From Ardenticatenales bacterium (GTDB taxonomy: Bacteria > Chloroflexota > Anaerolineae > Promineifilales > Promineifilaceae), in contig JACKBL010000001.1 of NCBI GenBank assembly GCA_020634515.1, positions 372,001 to 436,000 of the forward strand: 64,000 bases of DNA, written 5' to 3'. The position numbers and the translations under genes are program-made. The stretch's first letter is position 1, and each line of letters begins with the position of its first letter. Below are positions 36,501 to 44,331 of this stretch, piece by piece. Under the pieces are notes generated by a model. The model saw only the letters and a program-made list of their open reading frames with translations, was not told where the DNA came from and searched no databases.

Positions 36501-37052
36501 CTGCCAGGCGGCGATGAGGTCGTCCAGTTGCTGTTGTTGATTGCCGCCTACCTGCTGCCGCAATTGGCGCAGCAGCAGCACGTGGAGGTAGCCATCCGGG
36601 GCCAGTTCCTGTAGCTTTCGCCAGCAGCGGGGCAAAAAAACGGCGGCAGCGCCGGCAAAGTCTATCTGGTCCAACACCCATTCATGGGCCGGATAAAACG
36701 CTTCGGAGAAGAGGGCATCGCGGCGGGTGGGCAGCCGCACCTGGGGAGACAACCACCCACTGGCGCGGTCATAGAGGGCCTGCGCCTCCGCCTGCAAGGC
36801 GAGTTGCCCGGCCTGGTCCGCGGCGGGCGGGGGAGCCGGCCAGTTGACCGCGGGACGCAAAGCGCGGCAACGGGTGATTAAGTGGGGCAGGTCGTCGGTG
36901 CGGTGGCAATAAGCAACCAGCGCCTGGGCTTTGGCGTGGCGCGTGTCGCCGCGCAGGTCTTCATATTCAATGCCCAGGTCGAAGCAAAGCTGGCGTAGCT
37001 CCTCCTGGTTGAAATGTCGGGCAAGCAGGTCGCGCAGGTCTGGTAAGCTCAC
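33450..37052 (-). CDS. EAD-TIR-NACHT-FGE-fold protein, DGR target 2
   Basis: The 1200-residue protein begins with an EAD1-like domain (about 1-75; LRDLLARHFNQEELRQLCFDLGIEYEDL). A helical linker and a TIR domain follow (about 215-335; ALFLSFAQSD, LIGADSAADRW with Glu287 placed like the catalytic NADase glutamate). Then come a NACHT ATPase (Walker A GDPGSGKTTT at 440-449, Walker B VALLLDGLNEIP), about 400 residues of helical sensor region, and a formylglycine-generating/C-type-lectin fold (LPHEYEWEVAARYPDG, DLSGNVWEW, RTLRGGSW) whose end is the variable repeat. It resembles published NACHT conflict proteins. A TIR effector with a diversified binding surface suggests NAD depletion on target recognition; this is inferred. 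Confidence 0.9.
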   Translation of the reverse strand: MSLPDLRDLLARHFNQEELRQLCFDLGIEYEDLRGDTRHAKAQALVAYCHRTDDLPHLITRCRALRPAVNWPAPPPAADQAGQLALQAEAQALYDRASGWLSPQVRLPTRRDALFSEAFYPAHEWVLDQIDFAGAAAVFLPRCWRKLQELAPDGYLHVLLLRQLRQQVGGNQQQQLDDLIAAWQQHCRAGVAAQAETPPSLPPRRPTPVSPTSAPALFLSFAQSDAPLAARLRTELAAYGYACHLPPLTHRGGGDWLAATAAGLGSAYAVLLLIGADSAADRWQRIEYLGAADRQKPIIPMRLQPDAAVPTYVREAALDALTADDAGLATLLRRLPPQPPASSRAWAGQNDALRPRLAELLYMDRLKLAELQHVAQYTRLSGEAEIRRHASGRVRLQPVVARTEFVHAPWREDSEQIVRRFTFTDAVAQLQTIRRAVLLGDPGSGKTTTLYRLAADLIEAAWLDRAAPVPLMVRLGLWTEGAEPFSDFLRRGAVELGDHLGTLLVQGRVALLLDGLNEIPSDQQAGKYRQVRDFLAGHAHLLAWVSCREQDYPPDRDLGLDRVTVAPLDAVRVREFVGNYLDALPDYGPTASADLFWQLAGAAAHETYTRFTQDVRHTLPDEAERFAAFWLAAQLPPGVTWGYGSLEGYESKYWEDWLQQRAHPASLLLLATNPYMLFMLLDVYQAYRRLPDNRGQLFDQFVQTLLVRERLLARDKNSGAVIFLLEGTALLAALTGLAFALQTQRTGQKGAAAALTALPLAEATAYLTEQHRYQAASANLLLIGADVRFAHQLLQEYFAARGMRERIWGAAAPASPPVAGAQSLRAVDIWPPREWWQPTNWEEATILLAGLYSDDCTRVLEWVAEANPEVAARCVVESGAHTPEETKRRLRDRWLPRLADAQRDPDARARAAVGRALGRITLRDGAPLDNRPGVGIVVRNGLKLPHIVWGGEVPTGTYTIGGDKDAYGGEARKKVRIEHPYRLARYPVTYAQFQCFVAAADFNDARWWAGMPAAEEAYGTVYPLRELSEQTFPFDNHPRESVSWYQAIAFCRWLSHHLGEEIDLPHEYEWEVAARYPDGRFYPWGNTFDPAKANTWEGARLEQTSAVGLYPDGTNPTLGLYDLSGNVWEWCRNKYKDPVDAAVDVSGAPRTLRGGSWYDARVSARAAARNNDHPVARYSDVGLRVVVVRRPCARNGLLSQ

Positions 37053-37119
37053 GGTTTCATCCCCTAATTACTGGTAGGGAAATGATACCAGAAAAAGGGG
37101 GAGAAGCGCACGGGGTAGC

Positions 37120-38367
37120 ACCACAGTAAATCGTGGTTGACCGTCAAAAACGGCCAATTTGGCAAAAAAGGATTCATCATGCATACTGGTAAGTTTTGCA
37201 GAACCGAAATCAGTAGGAGACATGATGAATCCAGAACAACTATTTTGCCCTAATATCGACTGTCCGGCTAGAGGACAACGGGGTGAAGGCAATATCACCG
37301 TCCATAGCCAAAAAGAAAAGCGATGTCATTGTCATGTCTGCAACACAACATTTGCCGTCAGCAAAGGGACATTGTTCTATCGCTTGCGCACCGACCCGCA
37401 AATAGTGATGTGGGTCATCGTCTTGCTGGCGTATGGCTGTCCCGTCCAGGCCATCGTCAAAGCCTTTGGGTTTGATGAGCGCACGGTCAAGAATTGGTGG
37501 CAACGAGCGGGTGTGCATTGCGCACATGTCCATGAAGCGGTCATTGCCAGCCAGCCACTGGACTTGCAACAAGTGCAAGCGGATGAAATCAAAGTCAAGG
37601 TACAAGGCGGTTCGGTGTGGATGGCGTTGGCGATGATGGTATCCACCCGACTCTGGTTAGGTGGCGTCATCAGCCCGCGACGGGATAAGCGCTTGCTGCA
37701 AAGCCTGACGGACAAGGTGCGCCAAATGGCCTTGTGTCGTCCGTTGTTGTTGGCGGTGGATGGCTTGCCCGGCTACGTCAAAGCCTTTGGCCGCAGTTTC
37801 CGCAGCAAGTTGCCCCGCTGGGGGCAGCCAGGTCGTTGTCAATGGCACGCCTGGTCCGAAGTGGCTATCGTGCAAGTCATCAAACGGCGTCTGCCATCTG
37901 GACTGGAGGTTGAACGACGAGTGGCTCAGGGTGACCCGCAACAGGTAGAGAAGCTGATTGCCACGACGCAAAATGGAGTGGGTGTTATCAATACCGCTTT
38001 CATTGAGCGGCTCAATGCCACCTTCCGCTCTCGCCTAAGCTGGTTGGGCCGGCGCACGCGGCATCTGGCGCAACAAACGGCGACCTTAACGGTGGGTATG
38101 TATGTCACAGGGTGTTTGTACAACCTTTGCGACCCCCATCGCTCTTTGCGTTGTCGTCTGTCTGTGGGCGAAAGGGGGTATCGTTGGGTGCCGCGCACGC
38201 CAGCTATCGCAGCGGGATTGACAGACCACATCTGGACAGTCGATGAATTGTTAATGTATCGTGTGCCACCACCGCGTTGGACACCACCCAAGCAACGTGG
38301 GCGGCCTTCTAAAGCGTTGCTAGAACTGATAAATCGATGGTGTTAACCGACCACGATTAACTGTGGT
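37120..38367 (+). mobile_element. Insertion sequence with 18-bp terminal inverted repeats
   Basis: The ends ACCACAGTAAATCGTGGT (37120) and, reversed, ACCACAGTTAATCGTGGT (38367) differ at one position and bound a single transposase gene. No clear target duplication was seen. The right flank is a family A repeat, so the element probably inserted into or beside one. Confidence 0.82.
37222..38346 (+). CDS. IS transposase with N-terminal zinc ribbon (IS1-like)
   Basis: The start at 37222 follows AGGAG. The protein of about 374 residues has a zinc-binding N-terminus (FCPNIDCPARGQ, CHCHVCNTTF), a helix-turn-helix (VQAIVKAFGFDERTVKNWWQRAG) and a DDE-type core: Asp in QADEIKVKVQGG, Asp in LLAVDGLPGYVKAF and Glu in NTAFIERLNATFRSRLSWLGRRTRHL. 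This order is typical of IS1-related transposases. The frame is intact and the terminal repeats are present, so it may be active. Confidence 0.88.
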   Translation: MMNPEQLFCPNIDCPARGQRGEGNITVHSQKEKRCHCHVCNTTFAVSKGTLFYRLRTDPQIVMWVIVLLAYGCPVQAIVKAFGFDERTVKNWWQRAGVHCAHVHEAVIASQPLDLQQVQADEIKVKVQGGSVWMALAMMVSTRLWLGGVISPRRDKRLLQSLTDKVRQMALCRPLLLAVDGLPGYVKAFGRSFRSKLPRWGQPGRCQWHAWSEVAIVQVIKRRLPSGLEVERRVAQGDPQQVEKLIATTQNGVGVINTAFIERLNATFRSRLSWLGRRTRHLAQQTATLTVGMYVTGCLYNLCDPHRSLRCRLSVGERGYRWVPRTPAIAAGLTDHIWTVDELLMYRVPPPRWTPPKQRGRPSKALLELINRWC

Positions 38368-38371
38368 CTCA

Positions 38372-38600
38372 CCGCTCGCTCTGGTTACAAGGCTTTCTGG
38401 AAATATTTCCGATTTCGAGTTTTGTACAAAGTCGAGCTAAGTGGCTGTCCGCAATTGAATTAGCGGAAATGTGCGGACAGTGGCTATCACGGATAGCGGC
38501 TATCACGGATAGTGGCTATCACGGATAGCGGCTATCACGGACAGCGGCTATCTGTGATAGCTTGGCAGTAGTCATCCGGAAGAAGTGTGAAGTTGATTTT
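38372..38600. repeat. Intergenic repeat family A, copy 2
   Basis: It starts with the reverse complement of the 15300-15362 segment (GCTCGCTCTGGTTACAAGG...). The CTGTCCGCA...TGCGGACAG hairpin follows, then five 16-base units GGCTATCACGGATAGC at 38482, 38498, 38514, 38530 and 38546. Confidence 0.78.
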
Positions 38601-38773
38601 GGGCGAACCCTAAGGGCGCATCCGTTGATAAAGGCTTCGCTCGGGAATTGACGGATGCGCTGGAGGGGTTCTTGCTTGATGGCTAGTCCAAATTTGATTT
38701 TGGGCGAACCCTAACGTTCGCGCCAAAGATGATGCGGGGGGCGGTTATGAGTTTACGTCCGGGAAAAAGGAAA

Positions 38774-38807
38774 CGCCCGGAGGTTTATCACCTCCGGGCG
38801 TTTTTTT
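38774..38807. terminator. Strong hairpin with T run
   Basis: A perfect 11-bp stem CGCCCGGAGGT/ACCTCCGGGCG is followed by seven T on the plus strand and by a looser T-rich stretch on the minus strand. It lies where the ferric-reductase-like gene on the minus strand should terminate. Confidence 0.75.
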
Positions 38808-38889
38808 GTTGCGCGGCTTGGGGGGCGCGCGATGGGGATGGAGCGCGGGGGCTGTTTGCGGGACCGCCGCCGCGCCGCCGGGTCGTGCG

Positions 38890-39624
38890 TCAGGCGGTGG
38901 CGCTTGCTTTTTGGACACTGGCGCGTTTGCCCTGCCACACCATGACCAGCCAGTAGGTGGTGAGGAAGACGATGACGAGGAAGGTGCCGCCGTACATGAG
39001 CAGCGTCATGGGCAGGGAGGAATCCGTGCCGGCCATCAGGCCATGCGCCGTCGCGCCCAGGTAGGCCAGCAGGCTGGAGTAGTGGATGGCGCGAAACGCT
39101 TTCATGCCGATGCGCTGTCGCATGTAGAAGGTGACGGTGACCAGCAGGAGCAGGTAGAAGGCGATGATGCCCACGCCGACCCATAGGGGACGATAGGGGG
39201 AGAGGAAGGGGATGAACATCTGCGCCAGGGAATAGGGTAGATATTGGTCGGCGGCGAGGATGAAGATGTGTAGGGCGAGGAAGCCGAATGAGAGCAGGGA
39301 AATGAATTGGTGGAATTCAAAGGTGTCGCCGCGGTGCAGGATGCGGTCGATGAGTTTGGTGGGGATTGCCAGGCCCCAGGCGGTGGATAACCAGACGAGG
39401 AGGTAGGAGAGAATGCCGGCAGAACGGGTGACAAACCAGGCCGAATTTTGCGTATCCAGCAATAATAGCCAGTTTAACGCGCTGCGCGCGGCTGCGCCTT
39501 GCGGCGAGGCCAAAACCAGCCCGGCGCCCGCTACGAACAGAGCGATCAGGGTCAGGGCAATCCAACCATACGGCGGGTCCTTTTTCTTAACGGAACGGGA
39601 TGAGTTCGCTTGGAGTGGGGACAT
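38890..39624 (-). CDS. Ferric reductase-like transmembrane haem protein
   Basis: The start at 39624 follows GGAGATG. The 244-residue protein has about six helices. Haem-ligand histidines occur in pairs: DTFEFHQFISLLSFGFLALHIF in one helix and RAIHYSSLLAYLGATAHGL in a later one, as in the ferric-reductase/YedZ-like membrane domain. There is no FAD or NADPH domain, so a separate electron donor is needed. It overlaps the apbE gene by 38 bases, suggesting that a flavinylated protein feeds electrons to it. The flavoprotein itself is not evident nearby. Confidence 0.85.
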   Translation of the reverse strand: MSPLQANSSRSVKKKDPPYGWIALTLIALFVAGAGLVLASPQGAAARSALNWLLLLDTQNSAWFVTRSAGILSYLLVWLSTAWGLAIPTKLIDRILHRGDTFEFHQFISLLSFGFLALHIFILAADQYLPYSLAQMFIPFLSPYRPLWVGVGIIAFYLLLLVTVTFYMRQRIGMKAFRAIHYSSLLAYLGATAHGLMAGTDSSLPMTLLMYGGTFLVIVFLTTYWLVMVWQGKRASVQKASATA

Positions 39625-40543
39625 GTAACATCTCCTTGCTGGCGGGCGTGCCCCAGATCGCGCCATCTGGCTGCACGGCCACGAAGCGCAGTCCGGGAAC
39701 ACGGCCGGCCAGCGCCGGCCCAACGTGAGGGCCGGCAATTAACAGCGCCTTGGCCAGAGCTTCGGCACTGGTTGTTTTTTCGCTAAAAACGGTGACGCTC
39801 AACCAGCTTGTGCGCGCGGATTGGCCGTCACGCGGGTCAATGATGTGGTGGCGCAGCGCGTCGCCTTGCGGCCAGCTCCGCCGCGTCACGGAGGAGGTTG
39901 CCAGCCCGCCCGGCCCCACGCGCAGCACGGACAAGACGCGCTCCGGGTCACGCGGGTCTTCCAGGGAGACGAGCCAGTGGGGCTGCCCGGCGGGCAGGCC
40001 CACGAGGGCCATGTCGCCACCGGCGCTGACGGCGCAGGCGTCGCAGTAGGTGGAAAGCAGGTCGGCGGCGCGGGCGGCTATCCACCCTTTGGCAATGCCG
40101 CCGAGGTCGATCTCCATGCCGGCAGGCATGTAGACGGCGCAGTGGTCCACGTCCAGGCAAATGGCGCTGAACGGGGGCGCGGCGGCGGCCTGGGTGATGG
40201 TGGGGAGGTGCAGGTAACGTAGTTCGTCCATGTTGCGGTCGTATCCGGCGTTGATGAGTGCCGGCAAAACCGCCGGATCAAACAACCCACCCGTCAACTC
40301 ATGCAGCGCCCGCGCCTCTTGCAACACGGCCATCATATCCGCCGAAACCGGAAACCAACCGCCCGCGGCTTCGTTGAGTTGGGAAAGTTCGCTGGTGGGG
40401 CGGAAACGGGAGAACCGCTGTTCCGCCGCGGCCACGAAGCGGCGCACCCGGGCAAAACCGCGCTGCAAATGCGCTTGAGCGCCTTCCGCCGCCGATACGA
40501 CGGTCGTGTTCATGGCTGAGAATTCGTCATATTCCATGATCAA
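39587..40543 (-). CDS. apbE: FAD:protein FMN transferase ApbE
   Basis: The 318-residue protein has ApbE motifs: EQRFSRFRPTSELSQLNEAAG, the GLFDPAV segment, EIDLGGIAKGWIAARA, SAGGDMALVG and the C-terminal TTSAEALAKAL. ApbE attaches FMN to Thr or Ser of membrane redox proteins. No lipobox or long signal is seen, so it may act in the cytosol or be anchored otherwise. It overlaps the ferric-reductase-like gene and is translated first. Confidence 0.92.
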   Translation of the reverse strand: MIMEYDEFSAMNTTVVSAAEGAQAHLQRGFARVRRFVAAAEQRFSRFRPTSELSQLNEAAGGWFPVSADMMAVLQEARALHELTGGLFDPAVLPALINAGYDRNMDELRYLHLPTITQAAAAPPFSAICLDVDHCAVYMPAGMEIDLGGIAKGWIAARAADLLSTYCDACAVSAGGDMALVGLPAGQPHWLVSLEDPRDPERVLSVLRVGPGGLATSSVTRRSWPQGDALRHHIIDPRDGQSARTSWLSVTVFSEKTTSAEALAKALLIAGPHVGPALAGRVPGLRFVAVQPDGAIWGTPASKEMLHVPTPSELIPFR

Positions 40544-40584
40544 AGCCTGAGTGTGTGTGACGCTGGTCGCGGCTGACGCCGATT

Positions 40585-40676
40585 AGTGGCTGTCCGCAAT
40601 TAAATTCGCGGAAATGTGCGGACAGCTTGTTAGTAACCGTCCGCAAAAAGCTCGAAGTTATTTTCGGACGGTTACT
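40585..40676. repeat. Intergenic repeat family A, copy 3 (short form)
   Basis: It has the CTGTCCGCA...TGCGGACAG hairpin and the AACCGTCCG...CGGACGGTT hairpin, but none of the 16-base palindromic units. Confidence 0.78.
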
Positions 40677-40960
40677 TAGGAACCCCGCGTGCGCATGCGC
40701 GGGAATCCGGTTGAGACGCTGGGCTGCACGAAGACGGGTTGATTGGCTGTCTCATTGCTGCCCACCAGTTCTTCCAGGGACGGAATGGGGGCCAGTTCAG
40801 GCATGTTGATAGTCGTGTTCGTTGTCGTTTGCGCCGGCGCGGTTGGCGTGAGCGGCGCGGGCTTCTGCGCATGGGAGAGCATGGCCCAACCGGCGACGAA
40901 CGTAGCGACGGACATGAGGGAAATCCACAGTCTCAGGAGAATCTTTGTTAGTTTGTTCAT
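40676..40960 (-). CDS. Small exported or membrane-anchored protein of unknown function
   Basis: The 94-residue protein has one N-terminal hydrophobic segment (LWISLMSVATFVAGWAMLSHA), which is a signal or anchor, then a Pro/Thr-rich tail outside the membrane. It lies between two other minus-strand genes for membrane proteins and upstream of apbE. No family is recognised. Confidence 0.65.
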   Translation of the reverse strand: MNKLTKILLRLWISLMSVATFVAGWAMLSHAQKPAPLTPTAPAQTTTNTTINMPELAPIPSLEELVGSNETANQPVFVQPSVSTGFPRMRTRGS

Positions 40961-41053
40961 GGTGTATGCCTTATAAAGTGTGACGAGCGCGTGGTGAATG
41001 GTGGAAAGAACGGATTATGTCACTTTGATTTCCGTTTTCACGGGGGCAACCCG

Positions 41054-41482
41054 TCAATCATCACTGTCGCTAAGCCGGCCACGACCGACCATGACGCGCC
41101 CATCTGGTCTGATCTGGATGATGCCGGCATTTTGCAACGCCTCAACCAGATTCTGATACTGTGTCAACTCCGCTTTCGTCTGCGACAATTCATCGGCGGC
41201 TTGCGTCAGTTCCTGCCGGTACTGCTGCTCTCGCGCCTGGTATTGGGTGATCGTCTGCTGCAACTGCGCGATCTGCGCGCTGTTGTCGTTGACGGGCTGT
41301 TCCTGGACAGCCGTGACGGCCGGCTCCTGGTCGGCGGTAACGACGGGGACGGTGTTGATGTTGAAGAGGGCGTTGAAGCCGAGGGCGAGGATGGCAATAC
41401 CCACAAAGATGGTCATGATGAAGGCGGCGATGAATGCCGGCATCTTCTTCTTCGACTGCCCCCGATTATTCACAGTAGCCAT
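41054..41482 (-). CDS. Single-pass membrane protein with coiled coil
   Basis: The start at 41482 follows AGGAG. The 142-residue protein has a basic start, one membrane helix (about 15-38) and a Gln/Glu-rich coiled coil (about 70-115) ending in a short acidic tail (LSDSDD). It may be cotranscribed with the next two genes. No function can be assigned. Confidence 0.72.
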   Translation of the reverse strand: MATVNNRGQSKKKMPAFIAAFIMTIFVGIAILALGFNALFNINTVPVVTADQEPAVTAVQEQPVNDNSAQIAQLQQTITQYQAREQQYRQELTQAADELSQTKAELTQYQNLVEALQNAGIIQIRPDGRVMVGRGRLSDSDD

Positions 41483-41824
41483 ATAAAATCTCCTTCCAAG
41501 AAAGTTGTCAGTTGGTGATTGACAGTTGCTGATTGACATTGATCGTAACCACTAACGCTCTCTGGAGATTGGACCAATGTCACCAGAGAAAATTGGTCCA
41601 ATCTGGCTCAGCAGTTACCATTGATCGCCAGTATAAACAGGCAAAATGACAGAAAGATGAAACACCTCCAAACTCCTCTCTTGAGGGCAATCTGCTCCGT
41701 GTCATCGAATTTTCATCTACGGCGAGTACAATAACAGGTGTCGTCAGCGGGCGGACGCATGAGCGCGCCCCGCATGGTGTCGCCCAGTTATCCCAAACCA
41801 CGCCGCCCCCACCGAGGTACACAG
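41483..41824. other. Divergent intergenic region with repeat B4
   Basis: It separates the minus-strand coiled-coil gene from the plus-strand response regulator. It contains a family B palindrome (41545-41618) and presumably promoters for both directions, though none is clear. Confidence 0.5.
41545..41618. repeat. Intergenic repeat family B, copy 4
   Basis: GTAACCACTAACGCTCTCTGG is followed by the arms AGATTGGACCAATG and AAATTGGTCCAATCT. It is inverted relative to copy 1. Confidence 0.78.
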
Positions 41825-42511
41825 ATGCGCATCCTATTAGTAGAAGACAATCGCCGCCTGCATACATCCCTGCGCCAGAGCCTGGAGGAAGATGGCTACG
41901 CCGTTGATTCCGCCTTCGATGGCCCCGAGGGTGAGCTTTTTGCCCTCTCCGCGCCCTACGACCTGATCATCCTGGACATCATGCTGCCCCGGAAAAACGG
42001 CCTGGACGTTTGTCGCACCTTGCGCCAACAGCGCCTGCGTAGCCCCATCCTCATGCTCACCGCTCGTGATACCGTGGAAGACCGCGTGACGGGATTGGAC
42101 AGCGGCGCCGACGATTACCTGGTGAAGCCGTTTGCCCTGCAAGAACTGCGTGCCCGCCTGCGCGCCCTGCTGCGGCGCGACCTGCCCGAAAAAAGCGGCA
42201 TCTTGCAAGTCGGCGACCTCAAACTGGACCCGGCCGCCCGCCAGGTGGCGCGCGATGGTCAATCCATTGAGCTGACCACCCGCGAATTCGCCATGCTTGA
42301 ATACCTTATGCACAACGCCAACCGCATTCTCACCCGCGACATGATCGAAGCCCACGTCTGGAACTACGATTTTGTTCCCGGCTCCAACGTCATCGACGTT
42401 TATGTGCGCCGCCTGCGCCGCAAAATAGACGAACCCTTTGCCGTGCGTCTGCTGGAAACGGTGCGCGGCGTCGGCTACCGCCTCATTCAGCCCGATGAGA
42501 TGTCAGAATGA
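41825..42511 (+). CDS. OmpR/PhoB-type response regulator
   Basis: The ATG at 41825 follows GAGGT. The 228-residue protein has a receiver domain (VEDNRRL acidic pair, phosphoacceptor Asp in LIILDIMLP, Lys in YLVKPF). A winged-helix output domain follows with RREIELTTREFAMLEYL-like and VIDVYVRRLRRKID segments. The next gene, a histidine kinase, overlaps it by four bases (ATGA), so the two form a classical pair. Confidence 0.95.
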   Translation: MRILLVEDNRRLHTSLRQSLEEDGYAVDSAFDGPEGELFALSAPYDLIILDIMLPRKNGLDVCRTLRQQRLRSPILMLTARDTVEDRVTGLDSGADDYLVKPFALQELRARLRALLRRDLPEKSGILQVGDLKLDPAARQVARDGQSIELTTREFAMLEYLMHNANRILTRDMIEAHVWNYDFVPGSNVIDVYVRRLRRKIDEPFAVRLLETVRGVGYRLIQPDEMSE

Positions 42512-44025
42512 CACACATGCCAGTGTCCCACACCCTCACCACGCGCCTGCGCCGACTGCTGCGCAGCTTTCGCTTTCGCCTCACTTTGTGGTTCGTGGCG
42601 GTCCTGGCCCTGCTGCTGGCGGGGTTTAGCCTCTTCATTTATTGGCGGCAGGCGCAGGTGCTGCGCGCCGAGACTACCAACCGCCTCGTAGCCCAATCCA
42701 GCCAGATCGCCGCTTACTATAGCGCCATCTACCGCCGCGACTTTGAAGAGGAACATAACGAAGGCGTTCGGTTCCGCCTTTCCCAAAGCGATCTTCCCCT
42801 GTTGCAAAGACAAGACGTGCTGGCTTTGATTGACGCCGCCGGTAATCTGATCCAGCGCAGCGAGAATTTTCAGGTCAGCGACATCGGGCAAATCTACAAT
42901 ACGTGGAAGGAAGCGGGATTGCCGGCAGAACCCGTCCCCTACACCTTCCCCGGCGATGAACACCACGAGACGGGGGAGACCCCGGACAGCTATCTCCTGG
43001 TCAACACGTCCATCAACTTCGGGCGTCAAGGGCAGGGGCTGCTGATATTGGGCGGCCCCATTGATCCGGGGGGGCAGCTTCCCCGTCTGGCGCTCACGTT
43101 GGCGCTCGTGTTCGTGGTCACGCTGCTCGTCTCTTTTGGCGGTGGCTACTGGCTGGCCGACCAGGCCATGCGCCCGGTCCAGGCCATCACGCACACCGCG
43201 CGCGACATCAGCGACCACGATCTGAGCCGACGGCTGCACCTCAATCGCGTAGACGAGCTGGGGGAACTGGCGGACACGTTTGATGCCATGCTGGACCGCT
43301 TGCAGGCCGCCTTTGAGCGGCAGCGCCAGTTTACGGCTGACGCCAGCCACGAACTGCGCACGCCTTTGACCATTATCGAACTGGAATCCAACCGCATTTT
43401 GGAGCGCCGCCGTCCCGTGGAAGAATACGAGGCGGCGCTGCGTATTATCCAGTCGGAAAATGAGTGGATGAGTCGCCTGGTAGACCAACTCCTGACGCTG
43501 GCGCGCATGGATGCGGGGCTGACGCATCTGCCACGGGAGCCGCTGGACCTGAGCGAATTGGCGGTGGATGCGATTGACCGCCTCGCGCCGTTGGCGCGGC
43601 AGAAGCGGGTTGCCTTGCAAACGGGCGAGTTGACGGAGGCCATTACGGAGGCGGATCGCGGCTATCTGACGCAAATGCTCAACAATTTGCTGGAAAACGG
43701 CATGAAGTACGCCCGCGCAGAAGGGGCGCGGGTGGTAGTGGAGACGGGGCGGGCGTCTGCGAATGGGCGGGCGCAATGCTGGCTGCGTGTGGCGGATAAT
43801 GGACCGGGCATTTTGCCGGCGCATTTGCCACACCTGTTTGATCGCTTCTATCGCGTGGACGATGCGCGCACGCGGGATGAAGAAACGTCGCCGGAGACGG
43901 CGGGTAGCGGTCTGGGGCTGTCCATTGCCCATTCCATCGTTACTGCGTATGGGGGGCGAATCGAAGTCGCCAGCCGGCCGGATGAGGGAACGGTTTTTAC
44001 TGTTTGGATGCCGGCATCTTCTTGA
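42508..44025 (+). CDS. Sensor histidine kinase
   Basis: The 505-residue protein has two membrane helices (about 30-50 and 195-215) around a periplasmic domain of about 140 residues. A HAMP domain, the H box FTADASHELRTPLTIIE, an N box LNNLLENGMKYA, and G boxes ADNGPGI and GSGLGLSIAHSIV follow. It is translationally coupled to the response regulator. The ligand is unknown. The stop codon lies inside a family D repeat. Confidence 0.95.
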   Translation: MTHMPVSHTLTTRLRRLLRSFRFRLTLWFVAVLALLLAGFSLFIYWRQAQVLRAETTNRLVAQSSQIAAYYSAIYRRDFEEEHNEGVRFRLSQSDLPLLQRQDVLALIDAAGNLIQRSENFQVSDIGQIYNTWKEAGLPAEPVPYTFPGDEHHETGETPDSYLLVNTSINFGRQGQGLLILGGPIDPGGQLPRLALTLALVFVVTLLVSFGGGYWLADQAMRPVQAITHTARDISDHDLSRRLHLNRVDELGELADTFDAMLDRLQAAFERQRQFTADASHELRTPLTIIELESNRILERRRPVEEYEAALRIIQSENEWMSRLVDQLLTLARMDAGLTHLPREPLDLSELAVDAIDRLAPLARQKRVALQTGELTEAITEADRGYLTQMLNNLLENGMKYARAEGARVVVETGRASANGRAQCWLRVADNGPGILPAHLPHLFDRFYRVDDARTRDEETSPETAGSGLGLSIAHSIVTAYGGRIEVASRPDEGTVFTVWMPASS

Positions 44026-44112
44026 GGAACGGAATTAGATAAGACAACGAAGTTGTTTCCTTACCGTTCCTTCAAACTGACGATGCCATTCCGACCTTCA
44101 TTTCATCGTCAG
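44024..44112. repeat. Intergenic repeat family D, copy 3
   Basis: It begins at the histidine kinase stop codon (GAGGAACGGAATTAG) and ends CATTTCATCGTCAG. It lies in the same orientation as the copy at the window start. Confidence 0.78.
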
Positions 44113-44331
44113 TCCTAAGGACGGAATAGGGCAAAGCAAACCATCAATCTCCCGGTTTTTGATAACCTGCCATGCGGGATCTAACGGATTCCAAACAGCC
44201 TCTTCACAATTTCTAAAAAAGTTCGGTGTATTCTTAGGCCAAGTTTGAACAACGGCGCACAACAAAGCGCCCGCTCGCCAGGAATGACTGCTGAGCGTGA
44301 AGAGTCTGTATCATCAACATCGGAGGTTATC
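44113..44331 (+). other. Leader region of the repeat-containing secreted protein
   Basis: No gene is seen. It carries the CGGAGG ribosome site for the gene starting at 44332. A promoter was not identified. Confidence 0.4.

Larger units (their letters stand above)
38368..38889. other. Intergenic stretch with repeat A2, an inverted repeat and a terminator
   Basis: No gene is seen. It holds the longest family A copy with five 16-base palindromic units. An inverted GCGCATCCGT...ACGGATGCGC repeat (38612-38665) and two copies of GATTTTGGGCGAACCCTAA near 38597 and 38695 follow, then a strong hairpin (38774-38807). Confidence 0.65.

Noticed and set aside
37060..37125. Target site duplication of the insertion sequence
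   Set aside because: The bases outside the two terminal repeats do not match over a convincing length.
38482..38561. Five regular 16-base repeats considered as a CRISPR array
   Set aside because: There are no spacers between the units and no cas genes; the units are directly adjacent palindromes.
42487..43932. A 481-residue frame opposite the histidine kinase
   Set aside because: The kinase motifs on the plus strand are complete; the reverse frame has Arg/Gln-rich low-complexity text and no start context.
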